A stretch of 7,781 bases of DNA from Phycisphaerae bacterium (GTDB lineage: Bacteria; Planctomycetota; Phycisphaerae; UBA1845; UTPLA1). Of this stretch, positions 1 to 6,294 are shown one piece after another (the first letter of the stretch is position 1; the number at the start of each line of letters is the position of its first letter). Made by a program: the position numbers and the translations under genes. The DNA is taken from assembly GCA_029259995.1 (NCBI GenBank), contig JAJDEC010000653.1, positions 1 to 7,781 of the forward strand. Reading direction: 5' to 3'. The notes under the pieces are model-generated. The model did no database searches, was not told the origin of the DNA, and saw only the letters and a list, made by a program, of their open reading frames with translations.

Positions 1-2
1 AA

Positions 3-419
3 CTCCGCGCGCTGTACACGCCGAGAACGCCAGTCCCCGACAGCGTCCACGACGAACTGCAACATCAGGCGCGAACCGGTCTCGATGATCTGAAGCGCTC
101 CCGCCGCTGGGGTGGCCTCGGTGTCATCGCCGCCGCTGCGATGATCGTCTTTGCGTTCCAACTCGTGCTTCACCAGATGGCGACGGGCCCTCGACATGAA
201 ACACCGAGTCAACCTGCAACGCTGACCTTCGTCGCGCCGCGCGAAGACATCGACGGAAACGGCCGCATCAACATTCTTGACGCCTTCGTCCTCGCCAAGC
301 GCGTCAACAGCGCAGCAAACCTTAATCCCGCCTGGGACGTGAACGCCGACGGCAAGATCAACAGCAAGGACGTCGACGCCGTCGCGCAGGCGGCCGTACA
401 GCTCAAGGGAGGCGCGTAA
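3..419 (+). CDS. Membrane-anchored dockerin-like protein (5' end outside window)
   Basis: The frame is open from the left edge, so the true start lies upstream and 138 residues are visible. An internal ATG at 141 would cut the membrane segment and is not a credible start. The visible order is a polar stretch (about residues 1-34), a basic patch (KRSRRW), a hydrophobic segment (about residues 37-57), a short linker and two EF-hand-like calcium loops. The loops are DIDGNGRINILD and DVNADGKINSKD, with acidic or Asn residues at positions 1, 3, 5 and 12, as in type I dockerin repeats. Basic residues before the helix suggest the N-terminus is cytoplasmic and the dockerin part is outside. In known systems dockerins bind cohesins in a calcium-dependent way. 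The next gene encodes a cohesin-like protein 3 nt downstream. The cytoplasmic N-terminus could be a regulatory (for example anti-sigma-like) tail, but too little is visible to say. Confidence 0.8.
   Translation, partial: LRALYTPRTPVPDSVHDELQHQARTGLDDLKRSRRWGGLGVIAAAAMIVFAFQLVLHQMATGPRHETPSQPATLTFVAPREDIDGNGRINILDAFVLAKRVNSAANLNPAWDVNADGKINSKDVDAVAQAAVQLKGGA
405..412 (+). promoter_or_regulatory. Ribosome binding site of the cohesin-like gene
   Basis: AAGGGAGG lies inside the last codons of the upstream gene, 10 nt before the ATG at 423. It is a near-ideal Shine-Dalgarno sequence and fixes the start of the second gene. The short distance suggests translational coupling. Confidence 0.7.
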
Positions 420-422
420 CCC

Positions 423-878
423 ATGCGTAAACTCATCGCCATCCTCATCACGATTGCCATCTCGACGGCGCTCGTCCGAGCGCAGCCGCCTGCTGACATG
501 AATAAGAACAACGATGTGCGGTTCGTCGCGTTCGACGTGTACATCGACAGCGGCGACGAACCCCTTGCGGCGTATCAGATCGACATCAGCGATCTCTCGG
601 GCCGAACGAAGATCGTGGGCGTCGAGGGCGGGGAATCGACCGCCTTCGACGCGCCGCCTTATTACGATCCGGCCGCGCTGCACAACGAGGGGCGGATCAT
701 ACTCGGCGCGTTCACGATCGACGACGACGCGACGACGGGCAAGTCGCGCGTGGCGCGATTGCACATGCAGATCGAAGGGGAACAACCTGCCGATTTCGAC
801 GTCAAACTGATCGTGGCGGCCGATGCCGACGGTCGCGACATCGACGCCAACGTAAACATCAATGAAGGGAATCAATAA
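423..878 (+). CDS. Small secreted cohesin-like protein
   Basis: This 151-residue protein has a clear Sec signal peptide: basic MRK, a hydrophobic core (residues 4-17), and probable cleavage after VRA at residue 20. The mature part of about 131 residues is acidic and appears to be one beta-rich domain. The run of strands FVAFDVYIDSG, LAAYQIDISDL, GRIILGAFTIDDD, VARLHMQIEG and FDVKLIVAADADG follows the order seen in cohesin-fold domains: a strand, then a 'gl.a.q.dl' strand, a 'g.i.l.a' strand, and a 'G..va.l.f.v' strand. This is pattern recognition, not a profile match. The upstream neighbour carries dockerin loops, which supports the reading. The gene overlaps the next start by one base. No catalytic motif is visible. 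It could instead be another immunoglobulin-like or carbohydrate-binding sandwich. Confidence 0.75.
   Translation: MRKLIAILITIAISTALVRAQPPADMNKNNDVRFVAFDVYIDSGDEPLAAYQIDISDLSGRTKIVGVEGGESTAFDAPPYYDPAALHNEGRIILGAFTIDDDATTGKSRVARLHMQIEGEQPADFDVKLIVAADADGRDIDANVNINEGNQ
864..870 (+). promoter_or_regulatory. Ribosome binding site of the VIT-vWA gene
   Basis: GAAGGGA lies 7 nt before the ATG at 878, within the end of the upstream reading frame. With the TAATG stop/start overlap (876-880), it supports coupled translation and fixes the start. Confidence 0.65.
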
Positions 879-3247
879 TGCGACGCCTCACAAGACGCAC
901 GTGGATATTTCTCATCGCCGCAACATTGCCGGCGATTGCACTCACCGTCTTTTTCTATTCGATGGCATGCTCTTCGCAAGCGGGTCAATTCGTCGATGCC
1001 GAGGCTACTTCACCCTCAGATAGGAATTACAAGGACTGGGATGAGAGCGATTACTATGCGACTGCGGACGGTGACGCAAACGTCCCCGTCGGTCGAGACG
1101 CTTTGATTGAGAATGACGCGTCCGGCGCGAAACCCAATTACCAGGCAATAACTAAAAGTACTCAGCCAGTGCCTGAATATGAAGAACAGCTCGCTGCACA
1201 GCTAGCACGACCCGAAGCGGCGCGATCCGGACGAAGAGGCGGAAGGGGAAGGGGAAGGGGAATGGCACCGCGAGCGAGCCGCGGCCTGCTCTCTCAGCCC
1301 AACGGATTACGCCAGTCACTCGCCGCCTATCCCGGCGCACTCCCCTCCGAAGACGAGGAGCTCTGGATCATTCAAAAGGCCGAAACCGACGACAACGCCG
1401 CGCGGCGCGGCAGAGGCCCCGGCTGCGGCGCACTGCTCTGCAAACTCCCCGATCAGGAAGAAGCCATCCCCGTCCCGCTGGAACATACCGATGTCAACGC
1501 GTCGATCAGCGCCTACATCGCGACGGTCAACGTCACGCAGAAGTTCGCCAACCCCTATGAAGAAAAGATCGAAGCCGTCTACGTCTTCCCGCTCCCGCAG
1601 AATGCCGCGATCAACGAATTCCTGATGACAATCGGCGATCGGAAAATCCGCGGCATCATCCGCGATCGCGACGAGGCGAAGAAAATCTATGACGCCGCCA
1701 AGCGGCGGGGCCACGTCGCGTCGCTGCTCACGCAGGAGCGACCCAACGTCTTCACGCAGAAAGTCGCCAACATCGAGCCGGGCAAGAAGATCGACATCAA
1801 CATCAAGTACTTTCACACGCTCGCCTACGACGACGGCTGGTACGAATTCGTCTTCCCGATGGTTGTCGGTCCGCGCTACAACCCGCCCGGATCGACGGAC
1901 GGCATCGGCGCCGTGGGTATCGGCGCACGCGGCAGGAGCGGTCAATCGACGGAAGTCTCCTACCTGAGCACCAACCAGCGCAGCGGCCACGACATCTCGC
2001 TCGCCGTCACGATCGATGCCGGCGTCGTCGTCAAGCAGTCGCGCTGCGTCAACCACGTCGTTGAAACGCGCATAGACGCCCAGCAGCGCACGATCGTGAA
2101 GCTGAGCGATCGCGATTCGATTCCGAACAAGGACTTCGTACTCCGCTACAAAGTGGCCGACGACAAGATCAATTCCGCCCTGCTGACGCATCGCGACGCC
2201 ACGGGCGGTTACTTCACGCTGATGATCTATCCGCCGGAATCCATGCGCTCGCTGTCGCGCAAGCCGGTCGAGATGATCTTCGTGCTCGACTGCTCGGGCA
2301 GCATGAACGGCAAGCCCATCGAACAGGCCAAATCCGCTATTGAGCGCGGCATCAAGAGCCTGCAACCCAACGACACATTTCAGATTATCCAGTTCTCCAA
2401 CAACGCATCGCAGCTGGGCGACGCGCCGGTTGTCGCCTCGCGCGGCAACGTGCGCCGCGGACTGAAGTACCTCAAAGATCTCAGGGGCGGCGGCGGTACG
2501 CAGATGATCGAAGGCATCAAGGCCGCCCTCGACTTCCCGCACGACGAAGAGCGCCTGCGATTCGTCTGTTTCATGACCGACGGCTTCATCGGCAATGAGT
2601 CGCAGATCCTCGGCGAAATGCACGATCGGCTCGGCGCGTCGCGCGTCTTCAGCTTCGGCGTCGGTTCGTCGCCCAATCGCTTCCTGATGAACCGCATGGC
2701 CAAGCTCGGCAATGGCGCCGTCGCTTATCTTTCGCTCAACGACTGCGGCAGCGACGTGATGGATCACTTCTTCGAGCGCATCAGCCATCCGGCGATGACG
2801 GACCTGAAAATCGACTGGGGCGGCATGGCCGTGCGCGACGTCTTCCCCGAGCGCACGCCCGATCTCTTCGTGGGCCGACCGGTCATCCTGACGGGACGAT
2901 TCGACGGCAGTGTCGGTCAGCGCATCCGCATCAGTGGCGACGCCGGCGGTCAGGATCGACAGATCGTCGTCAACACGAACGGCACATCGAACGAGCTCGA
3001 AGGCCTTGCCGCCATCTGGGCGCGAACAAAGATTGCCGACCTGGTCGACAAGGCGACTTACGCCGACGATCGAGACATCAGCGGCGAGATTCGAAGTCTC
3101 GCGCTGAACTACAGCCTGATGTCGCAGTTCACGGCGTTCGTCGCCGTTGATTCCCTGTCGCGAACCGCCGGGACCCAGGGCACGACGATCCGCGTGCCCG
3201 TCGCCATTCCCGATGGCGTGCGATACGAAACGACTGTGACCGAATGA
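878..3247 (+). CDS. VIT domain and von Willebrand A domain protein
   Basis: This 789-residue protein starts with a basic end and a hydrophobic segment (about residues 9-30), acting as a membrane anchor or signal peptide. Cys31 follows SMA, a poor lipobox, so lipoprotein status is doubtful. Residues 32-190 are polar, low-complexity and probably disordered, with a GR-rich stretch at about 118-134. A VIT (vault/inter-alpha-trypsin) domain covers about 196-334. A vWA domain runs from about 464 to 638 with a complete metal-ion-dependent adhesion site: D471-x-S473-x-S475, T541 and D568. The C-terminal part (640-789) ends in the ALNYSLMSQFTAFVAVDS stretch typical of bacterial VIT-vWA proteins. Such proteins are generally thought to mediate metal-dependent protein contacts outside the cytoplasm; their substrates are mostly unknown. 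The gene is last in a three-gene set with a dockerin-like and a cohesin-like protein. No sortase or PEP-CTERM tail is seen. Confidence 0.92.
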   Translation: MRRLTRRTWIFLIAATLPAIALTVFFYSMACSSQAGQFVDAEATSPSDRNYKDWDESDYYATADGDANVPVGRDALIENDASGAKPNYQAITKSTQPVPEYEEQLAAQLARPEAARSGRRGGRGRGRGMAPRASRGLLSQPNGLRQSLAAYPGALPSEDEELWIIQKAETDDNAARRGRGPGCGALLCKLPDQEEAIPVPLEHTDVNASISAYIATVNVTQKFANPYEEKIEAVYVFPLPQNAAINEFLMTIGDRKIRGIIRDRDEAKKIYDAAKRRGHVASLLTQERPNVFTQKVANIEPGKKIDINIKYFHTLAYDDGWYEFVFPMVVGPRYNPPGSTDGIGAVGIGARGRSGQSTEVSYLSTNQRSGHDISLAVTIDAGVVVKQSRCVNHVVETRIDAQQRTIVKLSDRDSIPNKDFVLRYKVADDKINSALLTHRDATGGYFTLMIYPPESMRSLSRKPVEMIFVLDCSGSMNGKPIEQAKSAIERGIKSLQPNDTFQIIQFSNNASQLGDAPVVASRGNVRRGLKYLKDLRGGGGTQMIEGIKAALDFPHDEERLRFVCFMTDGFIGNESQILGEMHDRLGASRVFSFGVGSSPNRFLMNRMAKLGNGAVAYLSLNDCGSDVMDHFFERISHPAMTDLKIDWGGMAVRDVFPERTPDLFVGRPVILTGRFDGSVGQRIRISGDAGGQDRQIVVNTNGTSNELEGLAAIWARTKIADLVDKATYADDRDISGEIRSLALNYSLMSQFTAFVAVDSLSRTAGTQGTTIRVPVAIPDGVRYETTVTE
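1241..1264 (+). repeat. In-frame GGAAGG hexanucleotide repeat
   Basis: Three exact GGAAGG copies and a fourth partial copy (GGAATG) lie in the linker of the VIT-vWA gene and encode the Gly-Arg run at residues 122-129. The unit is 6 bp, so slippage would add or remove Gly-Arg pairs without breaking the frame. Confidence 0.75.
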
Positions 3248-3393
3248 GGTCGCCGGGAGACGAAACACCTGCCAGCGTCCGGATAATGGCGTCGAACGTG
3301 TGACCCGGCTCCGCTCGGGAAAGAATAAGGCTCTTCACGGGTTTGCGGGGACCGTTGACGGCTCTTGTCGACACGGCGGCTGCATTCCACCAA

Positions 3394-3630
3394 GTCCCGG
3401 TAGGGACGACCTGAATAGCCCAGCCTTTTCATGGCTGGGAATGTGATGAGCGTTTTCCTGCGCAATGCCGTCCCGGAGGGATGGCGCGAGCCAGGCGCGT
3501 GGCATTCATTCCGTCCTTACGGGACGGAAATTGGTCATTGGAGCCGCATGCCCCAGCGATAAATCGCTGGGCAATTCTCAATGGATCCCTCCGGGATCCT
3601 TCGCCTGGGTTATTCTCAAGGGAACGTTCC
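3394..3630. repeat. Cluster of seven REP-like palindromes
   Basis: Seven short inverted repeats follow one another. GTCCC/GGGAC is at 3394-3407 with a 4-nt loop. CCCAGCC/GGCTGGG is at 3419-3439 with a 7-nt loop. GCCGTCCC/GGGATGGC is at 3467-3485 with a 3-nt loop and one G-T pair. TTCCGTCC/GGACGGAA is at 3509-3529. CCCAGCGAT/ATCGCTGGG is at 3552-3571. GGATCCC/GGGATCC is at 3583-3599 with loop TCC. GGAACGTTCC is at 3621-3630. Two core types recur: CCCAGC..GCTGGG and (TC)CC..GG(GA). This resembles the clustered extragenic palindromes spread by REP-associated Y1 transposases. No transposase is in the window, so the origin is inferred. Confidence 0.65.
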
Positions 3631-3642
3631 GGGATCCTTCGC
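3567..3642 (+). repeat. 38-bp imperfect tandem direct repeat
   Basis: Two adjacent 38-bp units, 3567-3604 and 3605-3642, match at 32 of 38 positions by hand count. Both start with CTGGG, contain ATTCTCAA and end in TCCGGGATCCTTCGC. Each unit begins at the right arm of a CCCAGC-type palindrome. The second unit lacks a left arm, so it looks like a duplication of half a palindrome plus the element beside it. Confidence 0.75.
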
Positions 3643-3839
3643 GGCGCACAATCCAGCTTTCAGAGCGTGGTACGCCGTCGTCCCGCAAATCCGTAAAGAA
3701 CCAAAAATAAGCCGCGTTCGTGCAATGCCGGCCAATATTCGGGACATTTACACTTAGTTCCGTGCCGAGTTTCGCGGGGACGAATCTCCCAGGCGCGAAT
3801 CGCGCGGTTCGAAATCCTCCTCTGCCCTACTTCCCTAAA

Positions 3840-3882
3840 TCCGTCCTGCGTGTGAGGCGCAACGCATCACCCGCAGGACGGA
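3840..3882. terminator. Long two-part hairpin, possible bidirectional terminator
   Basis: TCCGTCCTGCG (3840-3850) pairs over 11 bases with CGCAGGACGGA (3872-3882). Inside, GTGA (3852-3855) pairs with TCAC (3867-3870), and GCG (3857-3859) with CGC (3863-3865), leaving a 3-nt loop. The stem lies 140 bp past the stop of the minus-strand c-di-GMP gene. Flanking T-tracts are short (CTTTTGG on the + side, TTTAGGG on the - side), so intrinsic termination is uncertain. The outer core TCCGTCC/GGACGGA matches the palindrome at 3509-3529, so it may be a larger member of the same repeat family. Confidence 0.4.
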
Positions 3883-4021
3883 ACCCTTTTGGACAACGCC
3901 GATCCTTCGCCAGCTTGATCGACGTCGTCTGGAGATCCATCACTCTTCCCAACCACGCCGGATCGCACTGCAGTCTATTCGAACTTCCGAAAGCGATGAC
4001 TTGTCATCACTCCGACACGAT

Positions 4022-5539
4022 CTACTCGGCATAACACGCAACACATGCATCAACGGCGCGCGGGTCAAAGCGACCGCCGCTCTCCCGCTTCAACTCGTCA
4101 ATGGCCTCGCGATTCGTGTGCTTTCGGCCGTACGAACGATTGGACGTCATTGCGACATAAGCGTCGGCAACCGCCAGCATTGACGTCGGCAGATCGGCCG
4201 GATGTTCACGCGAATCGTCAAAACGAAGCCGGCTTCCACGGACCATTTCCGAGACGGCCGGAACAACGCCCAGTTGTTCACTTAGAAACGCACCGTCATC
4301 GGCATGCATGTTCAAGACAAAACGCTCGGATTCGCTCAAGGGCCCCGACTTGGCGAGAATCCCCTCGGGCACTGAAACTTTCCCGATGTCATGGCACAGG
4401 CCTGCGATTCGCAGCACATCCAATGCGCCACTGTCCAGATTGGCGCTCATGCCGACAAGCATTGCCGCCGTGCTGACACCGCTGGAATGCGAAGTGAGAT
4501 ACTCGCGCTGCGTCGGCCCCAGGGAGGGCAGGAGGCATTCAAGGGATTTCTGTAGGCGATGCTCAGGCGCCATTCCTGCATCGTCGGGAATCGCCGACTC
4601 GAACTGAGATGCGCCCCACGTACACACGCGGTTTCGACCACGCCGTTTGGCCTGGTACATCGCCGCATCTGCTCGATCGATACTGTCTATCGACAAATCG
4701 GTGCTCTTGACGGTATAGACGCCCAAGCTGGCCGTGACGCTGCCATCGTCATCTGCACCACATTGCACCTTCCGATGAATCTCACATCGAAGCATGTCCG
4801 CCCATCGAACTGCCGTGACGAGATCGGTTCGTGGCCGAATGACAAGGAACTCCTCGCCGCCCCAACGCGCAAGGACGTCGCGATCCGTCGCCAACTGACG
4901 CATCAGGCTCCCGACTTCGCGCAGCACTCGATCACCTTCGGCGTGGCCATGCGTGTCGTTGATCGCTTTGAAGTGATCGATATCCATCATGATCACGGAC
5001 GCCTCGGCCCGCCGATCCAGGATGCAACGCTCGCCATCATTGAACAGCCGATCGATGGCGTGACGATTGCAAAGACCCGTCAACGCGTCCGTTTCCGCAA
5101 TCTCGCGCAAGTGATCCTCACGACGCTGACGCTTGCGTCGTTCGGCGACATTCTGAGTTCGATTGACGATGACTCTCTTGATTCGCGACCAGAGAACGCC
5201 GCGTTTGACAGCCTCATCCTTGTGAATGAAGTCCGCACTGCCGCATCGAAAGCTCCGAATCGCGACGTCTTGCGCATCACTTCCCGACACGATGATGATC
5301 GGACATTCCGGCTGCACCTGCCACAGTTGCTTCGCGAGATCGTCGGCGTGAACGCAATCAGAGAAATTGAAATCGAGGACGGCGCAATCGTAAGTCTGGC
5401 CGTTTAGCGATTCCTCGAACTCCTCAAGGCTCTTGGCCAACGTCATTCTGACAGACGAGCGCTTTTCAACAATGACGCGACTGAGGAGATACCGATGACC
5501 AGGATCATCATCTGCGAGGAGGATGTTGATCGTTCGCAT
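4022..5539 (-). CDS. Response regulator with GGDEF and degenerate HD-GYP domain
   Basis: 505 residues, no membrane segment, so cytosolic. An N-terminal receiver domain (about 1-125) has acidic residues D10-D12, phospho-acceptor D56, S85 and K107. A GGDEF domain (about 145-308) follows with DALTGL (151-156), the metal-binding DIDHFKAIND stretch (186-195), the active-site GGEEF (227-231) and AMYQAKRRGRNRV. It should make c-di-GMP from two GTP. The inhibitory RxxD site is incomplete: T218 replaces Arg while D221 remains. The HD-GYP-like domain (about 345-505) keeps H351, H383-D384, K387, H412 and D459. The usual HHE becomes G435-S436-R437, and the D-G-x-GYP motif becomes DDSREHP (441-447). Phosphodiesterase activity is therefore doubtful and the domain may be regulatory. 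It lies downstream of a kinase/regulator pair, which may phosphorylate D56. Confidence 0.93.
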   Translation of the reverse strand: MRTINILLADDDPGHRYLLSRVIVEKRSSVRMTLAKSLEEFEESLNGQTYDCAVLDFNFSDCVHADDLAKQLWQVQPECPIIIVSGSDAQDVAIRSFRCGSADFIHKDEAVKRGVLWSRIKRVIVNRTQNVAERRKRQRREDHLREIAETDALTGLCNRHAIDRLFNDGERCILDRRAEASVIMMDIDHFKAINDTHGHAEGDRVLREVGSLMRQLATDRDVLARWGGEEFLVIRPRTDLVTAVRWADMLRCEIHRKVQCGADDDGSVTASLGVYTVKSTDLSIDSIDRADAAMYQAKRRGRNRVCTWGASQFESAIPDDAGMAPEHRLQKSLECLLPSLGPTQREYLTSHSSGVSTAAMLVGMSANLDSGALDVLRIAGLCHDIGKVSVPEGILAKSGPLSESERFVLNMHADDGAFLSEQLGVVPAVSEMVRGSRLRFDDSREHPADLPTSMLAVADAYVAMTSNRSYGRKHTNREAIDELKRESGGRFDPRAVDACVACYAE

Positions 5540-5548
5540 GGTTCTTTA

Positions 5549-5552
5549 CTCC
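5549..5552 (-). promoter_or_regulatory. Ribosome binding site of the GGDEF gene
   Basis: GGAG on the minus strand lies 9 nt before the ATG at 5539 and supports that start. An ATG a little upstream (5554) runs into a stop after two codons. Confidence 0.55.
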
Positions 5553-5666
5553 ATGAGAAGGATATCGGCTACTTGGGCGTGTGGTTTGACTCCTGCAACA
5601 GAATTGGAGAAATGTCACAGTGCCGCACCGATGGCAACTCATGCCACGGGGGCGACACACATAACC

Positions 5667-5697
5667 ATTATATTGGACAAGAATGCCGATTTCGCAA
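5667..5697 (-). promoter_or_regulatory. Candidate sigma-70 type promoter for the GGDEF gene
   Basis: A perfect TATAAT (5672-5667, minus strand) stands out in GC-rich DNA in the 266-bp gap between the response regulator and the GGDEF gene. The best -35 is TTGCGA (5697-5692), four of six consensus bases, with a long 19-bp spacer. Transcription would start near 5660 and leave a leader of about 120 nt. The GGDEF gene may thus be transcribed separately from the kinase pair. Confidence 0.35.
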
Positions 5698-5805
5698 TGC
5701 GAACGTGGCGGAATCCATCGCCCGGTTGTGCGGATCTTACCTACTCGGCCGTCAGTTTTCCGAGGCAACTGAAGCGACGCATACGCCAAGATGACGATTG
5801 AAGCG

Positions 5806-6294
5806 TCAGTTGTGTTCGGGGCTCGGCAGCGTGACGAGCTGGAGCCAGTAGCGCCCCAGACTACGAAGCGTCGAAACAAATCGATCAATCTGAACCGGCT
5901 TCGTAATATACGAATGACAATTCAATTCGTAAGATCGAATGACATCCTCATCCTGCCCCGAAGTCGTCAAGACGACGACGACGAGCTTTCTCAGCGATGC
6001 GTCGGATCGAATCGCCTCCAGGACTTCGCGACCATTCATGCCCGGCAGATTCAGATCGAGCAACACCAGATCGGGGCGTGGTGCATCACGGACGTCTGCG
6101 TACTTTCCCTGATTCAACAGGTAGTCCATCGCCTCATTGCCACTGTTGACGATGCGTAAATCGACGCGCAAGAAATCATCCACGAGCGCGCGCTTCGTGA
6201 GTTCCTGATCAGCGAGATCATCCTCGACCAGGAGCACGATCGCCGGCTTGTTGCGTTGCGTTGACTCTAGCAAGGCTGATACCTCTTCAATCAT
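5806..6294 (-). CDS. Rcp1/CheY-like single-domain response regulator
   Basis: This is a stand-alone receiver domain of 162 residues with no output domain. From the ATG at 6294 it shows acid residues E24-D26, phospho-acceptor D80 in LVLLDLNLPG, the switch T110-T111 and K132 in ITKPV. Its YxLxxxxYITKPV stretch and the RYWLQLVTLP tail match the Rcp1 family, partners of phytochrome-like kinases. The start at 6294 is preferred: it overlaps the kinase stop by 8 nt (ATGATTGA), which suggests translational coupling, and it leaves a short tail before the receiver core. A longer frame starts at 6360 (184 residues) with a weak AAGG upstream. Neither start has a strong ribosome binding site. The protein probably takes phosphate from the overlapping kinase and passes the signal on by protein contact. 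Confidence 0.92.
   Translation of the reverse strand: MIEEVSALLESTQRNKPAIVLLVEDDLADQELTKRALVDDFLRVDLRIVNSGNEAMDYLLNQGKYADVRDAPRPDLVLLDLNLPGMNGREVLEAIRSDASLRKLVVVVLTTSGQDEDVIRSYELNCHSYITKPVQIDRFVSTLRSLGRYWLQLVTLPSPEHN

Larger units (their letters stand above)
3248..4021. other. Convergent intergenic region without a convincing gene
   Basis: 774 bp separate the stop of the VIT-vWA gene from the stop of the c-di-GMP gene on the other strand. Open frames here are short, cross palindromes, lack good ribosome binding sites and give arginine- or proline-rich translations with no domain. From 3248 to 3393 I see only weak stem potential and no clear terminator. Palindromes fill 3394-3642. Nothing stands out from 3643 to 3839 or from 3883 to 4021. 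A long hairpin lies at 3840-3882. Confidence 0.7.

Noticed and set aside
960..975. Lipoprotein signal at Cys31 of the VIT-vWA protein
   Set aside because: The residues before Cys are SMA without the usual Leu at -3, so this is only a weak lipobox; a plain membrane anchor is as likely.
1316..3268. 650-codon open frame on the minus strand opposite the VIT-vWA gene
   Set aside because: It is a shadow of strong codon bias in the sense gene: the translation is Val/Asp/Arg/Ala-rich with no domain, while the opposite frame encodes clear VIT and MIDAS motifs.
3394..3642. Possible CRISPR array
   Set aside because: The palindromes differ in sequence and spacing, and only two 38-bp units repeat directly and without spacers, so it is not an array.
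3806..3830. Sequence GGTTCGAAATCC resembling a tRNA T-arm and 3' end
   Set aside because: No matching acceptor 5' strand, D-arm or anticodon arm could be found upstream, so a tRNA or tRNA remnant is not supported.
3465..4034. Short + strand frames in the intergenic region (81 and 104 codons)
   Set aside because: They run through palindromes and the hairpin, are rich in Arg, Pro and Ser, have no ribosome binding site and resemble no family.
4559..5407. 282-codon + strand frame opposite the GGDEF gene
   Set aside because: The minus strand carries complete receiver and GGDEF motifs over the same bases; the + translation has no recognisable domain or ribosome binding site.
5767..5811. Inverted AACTG/CAGTT and ACGC/GCGT elements at the response regulator stop
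   Set aside because: The stem needs a 5-nt bulge and a long loop, and no T-tract follows, so a terminator cannot be supported.
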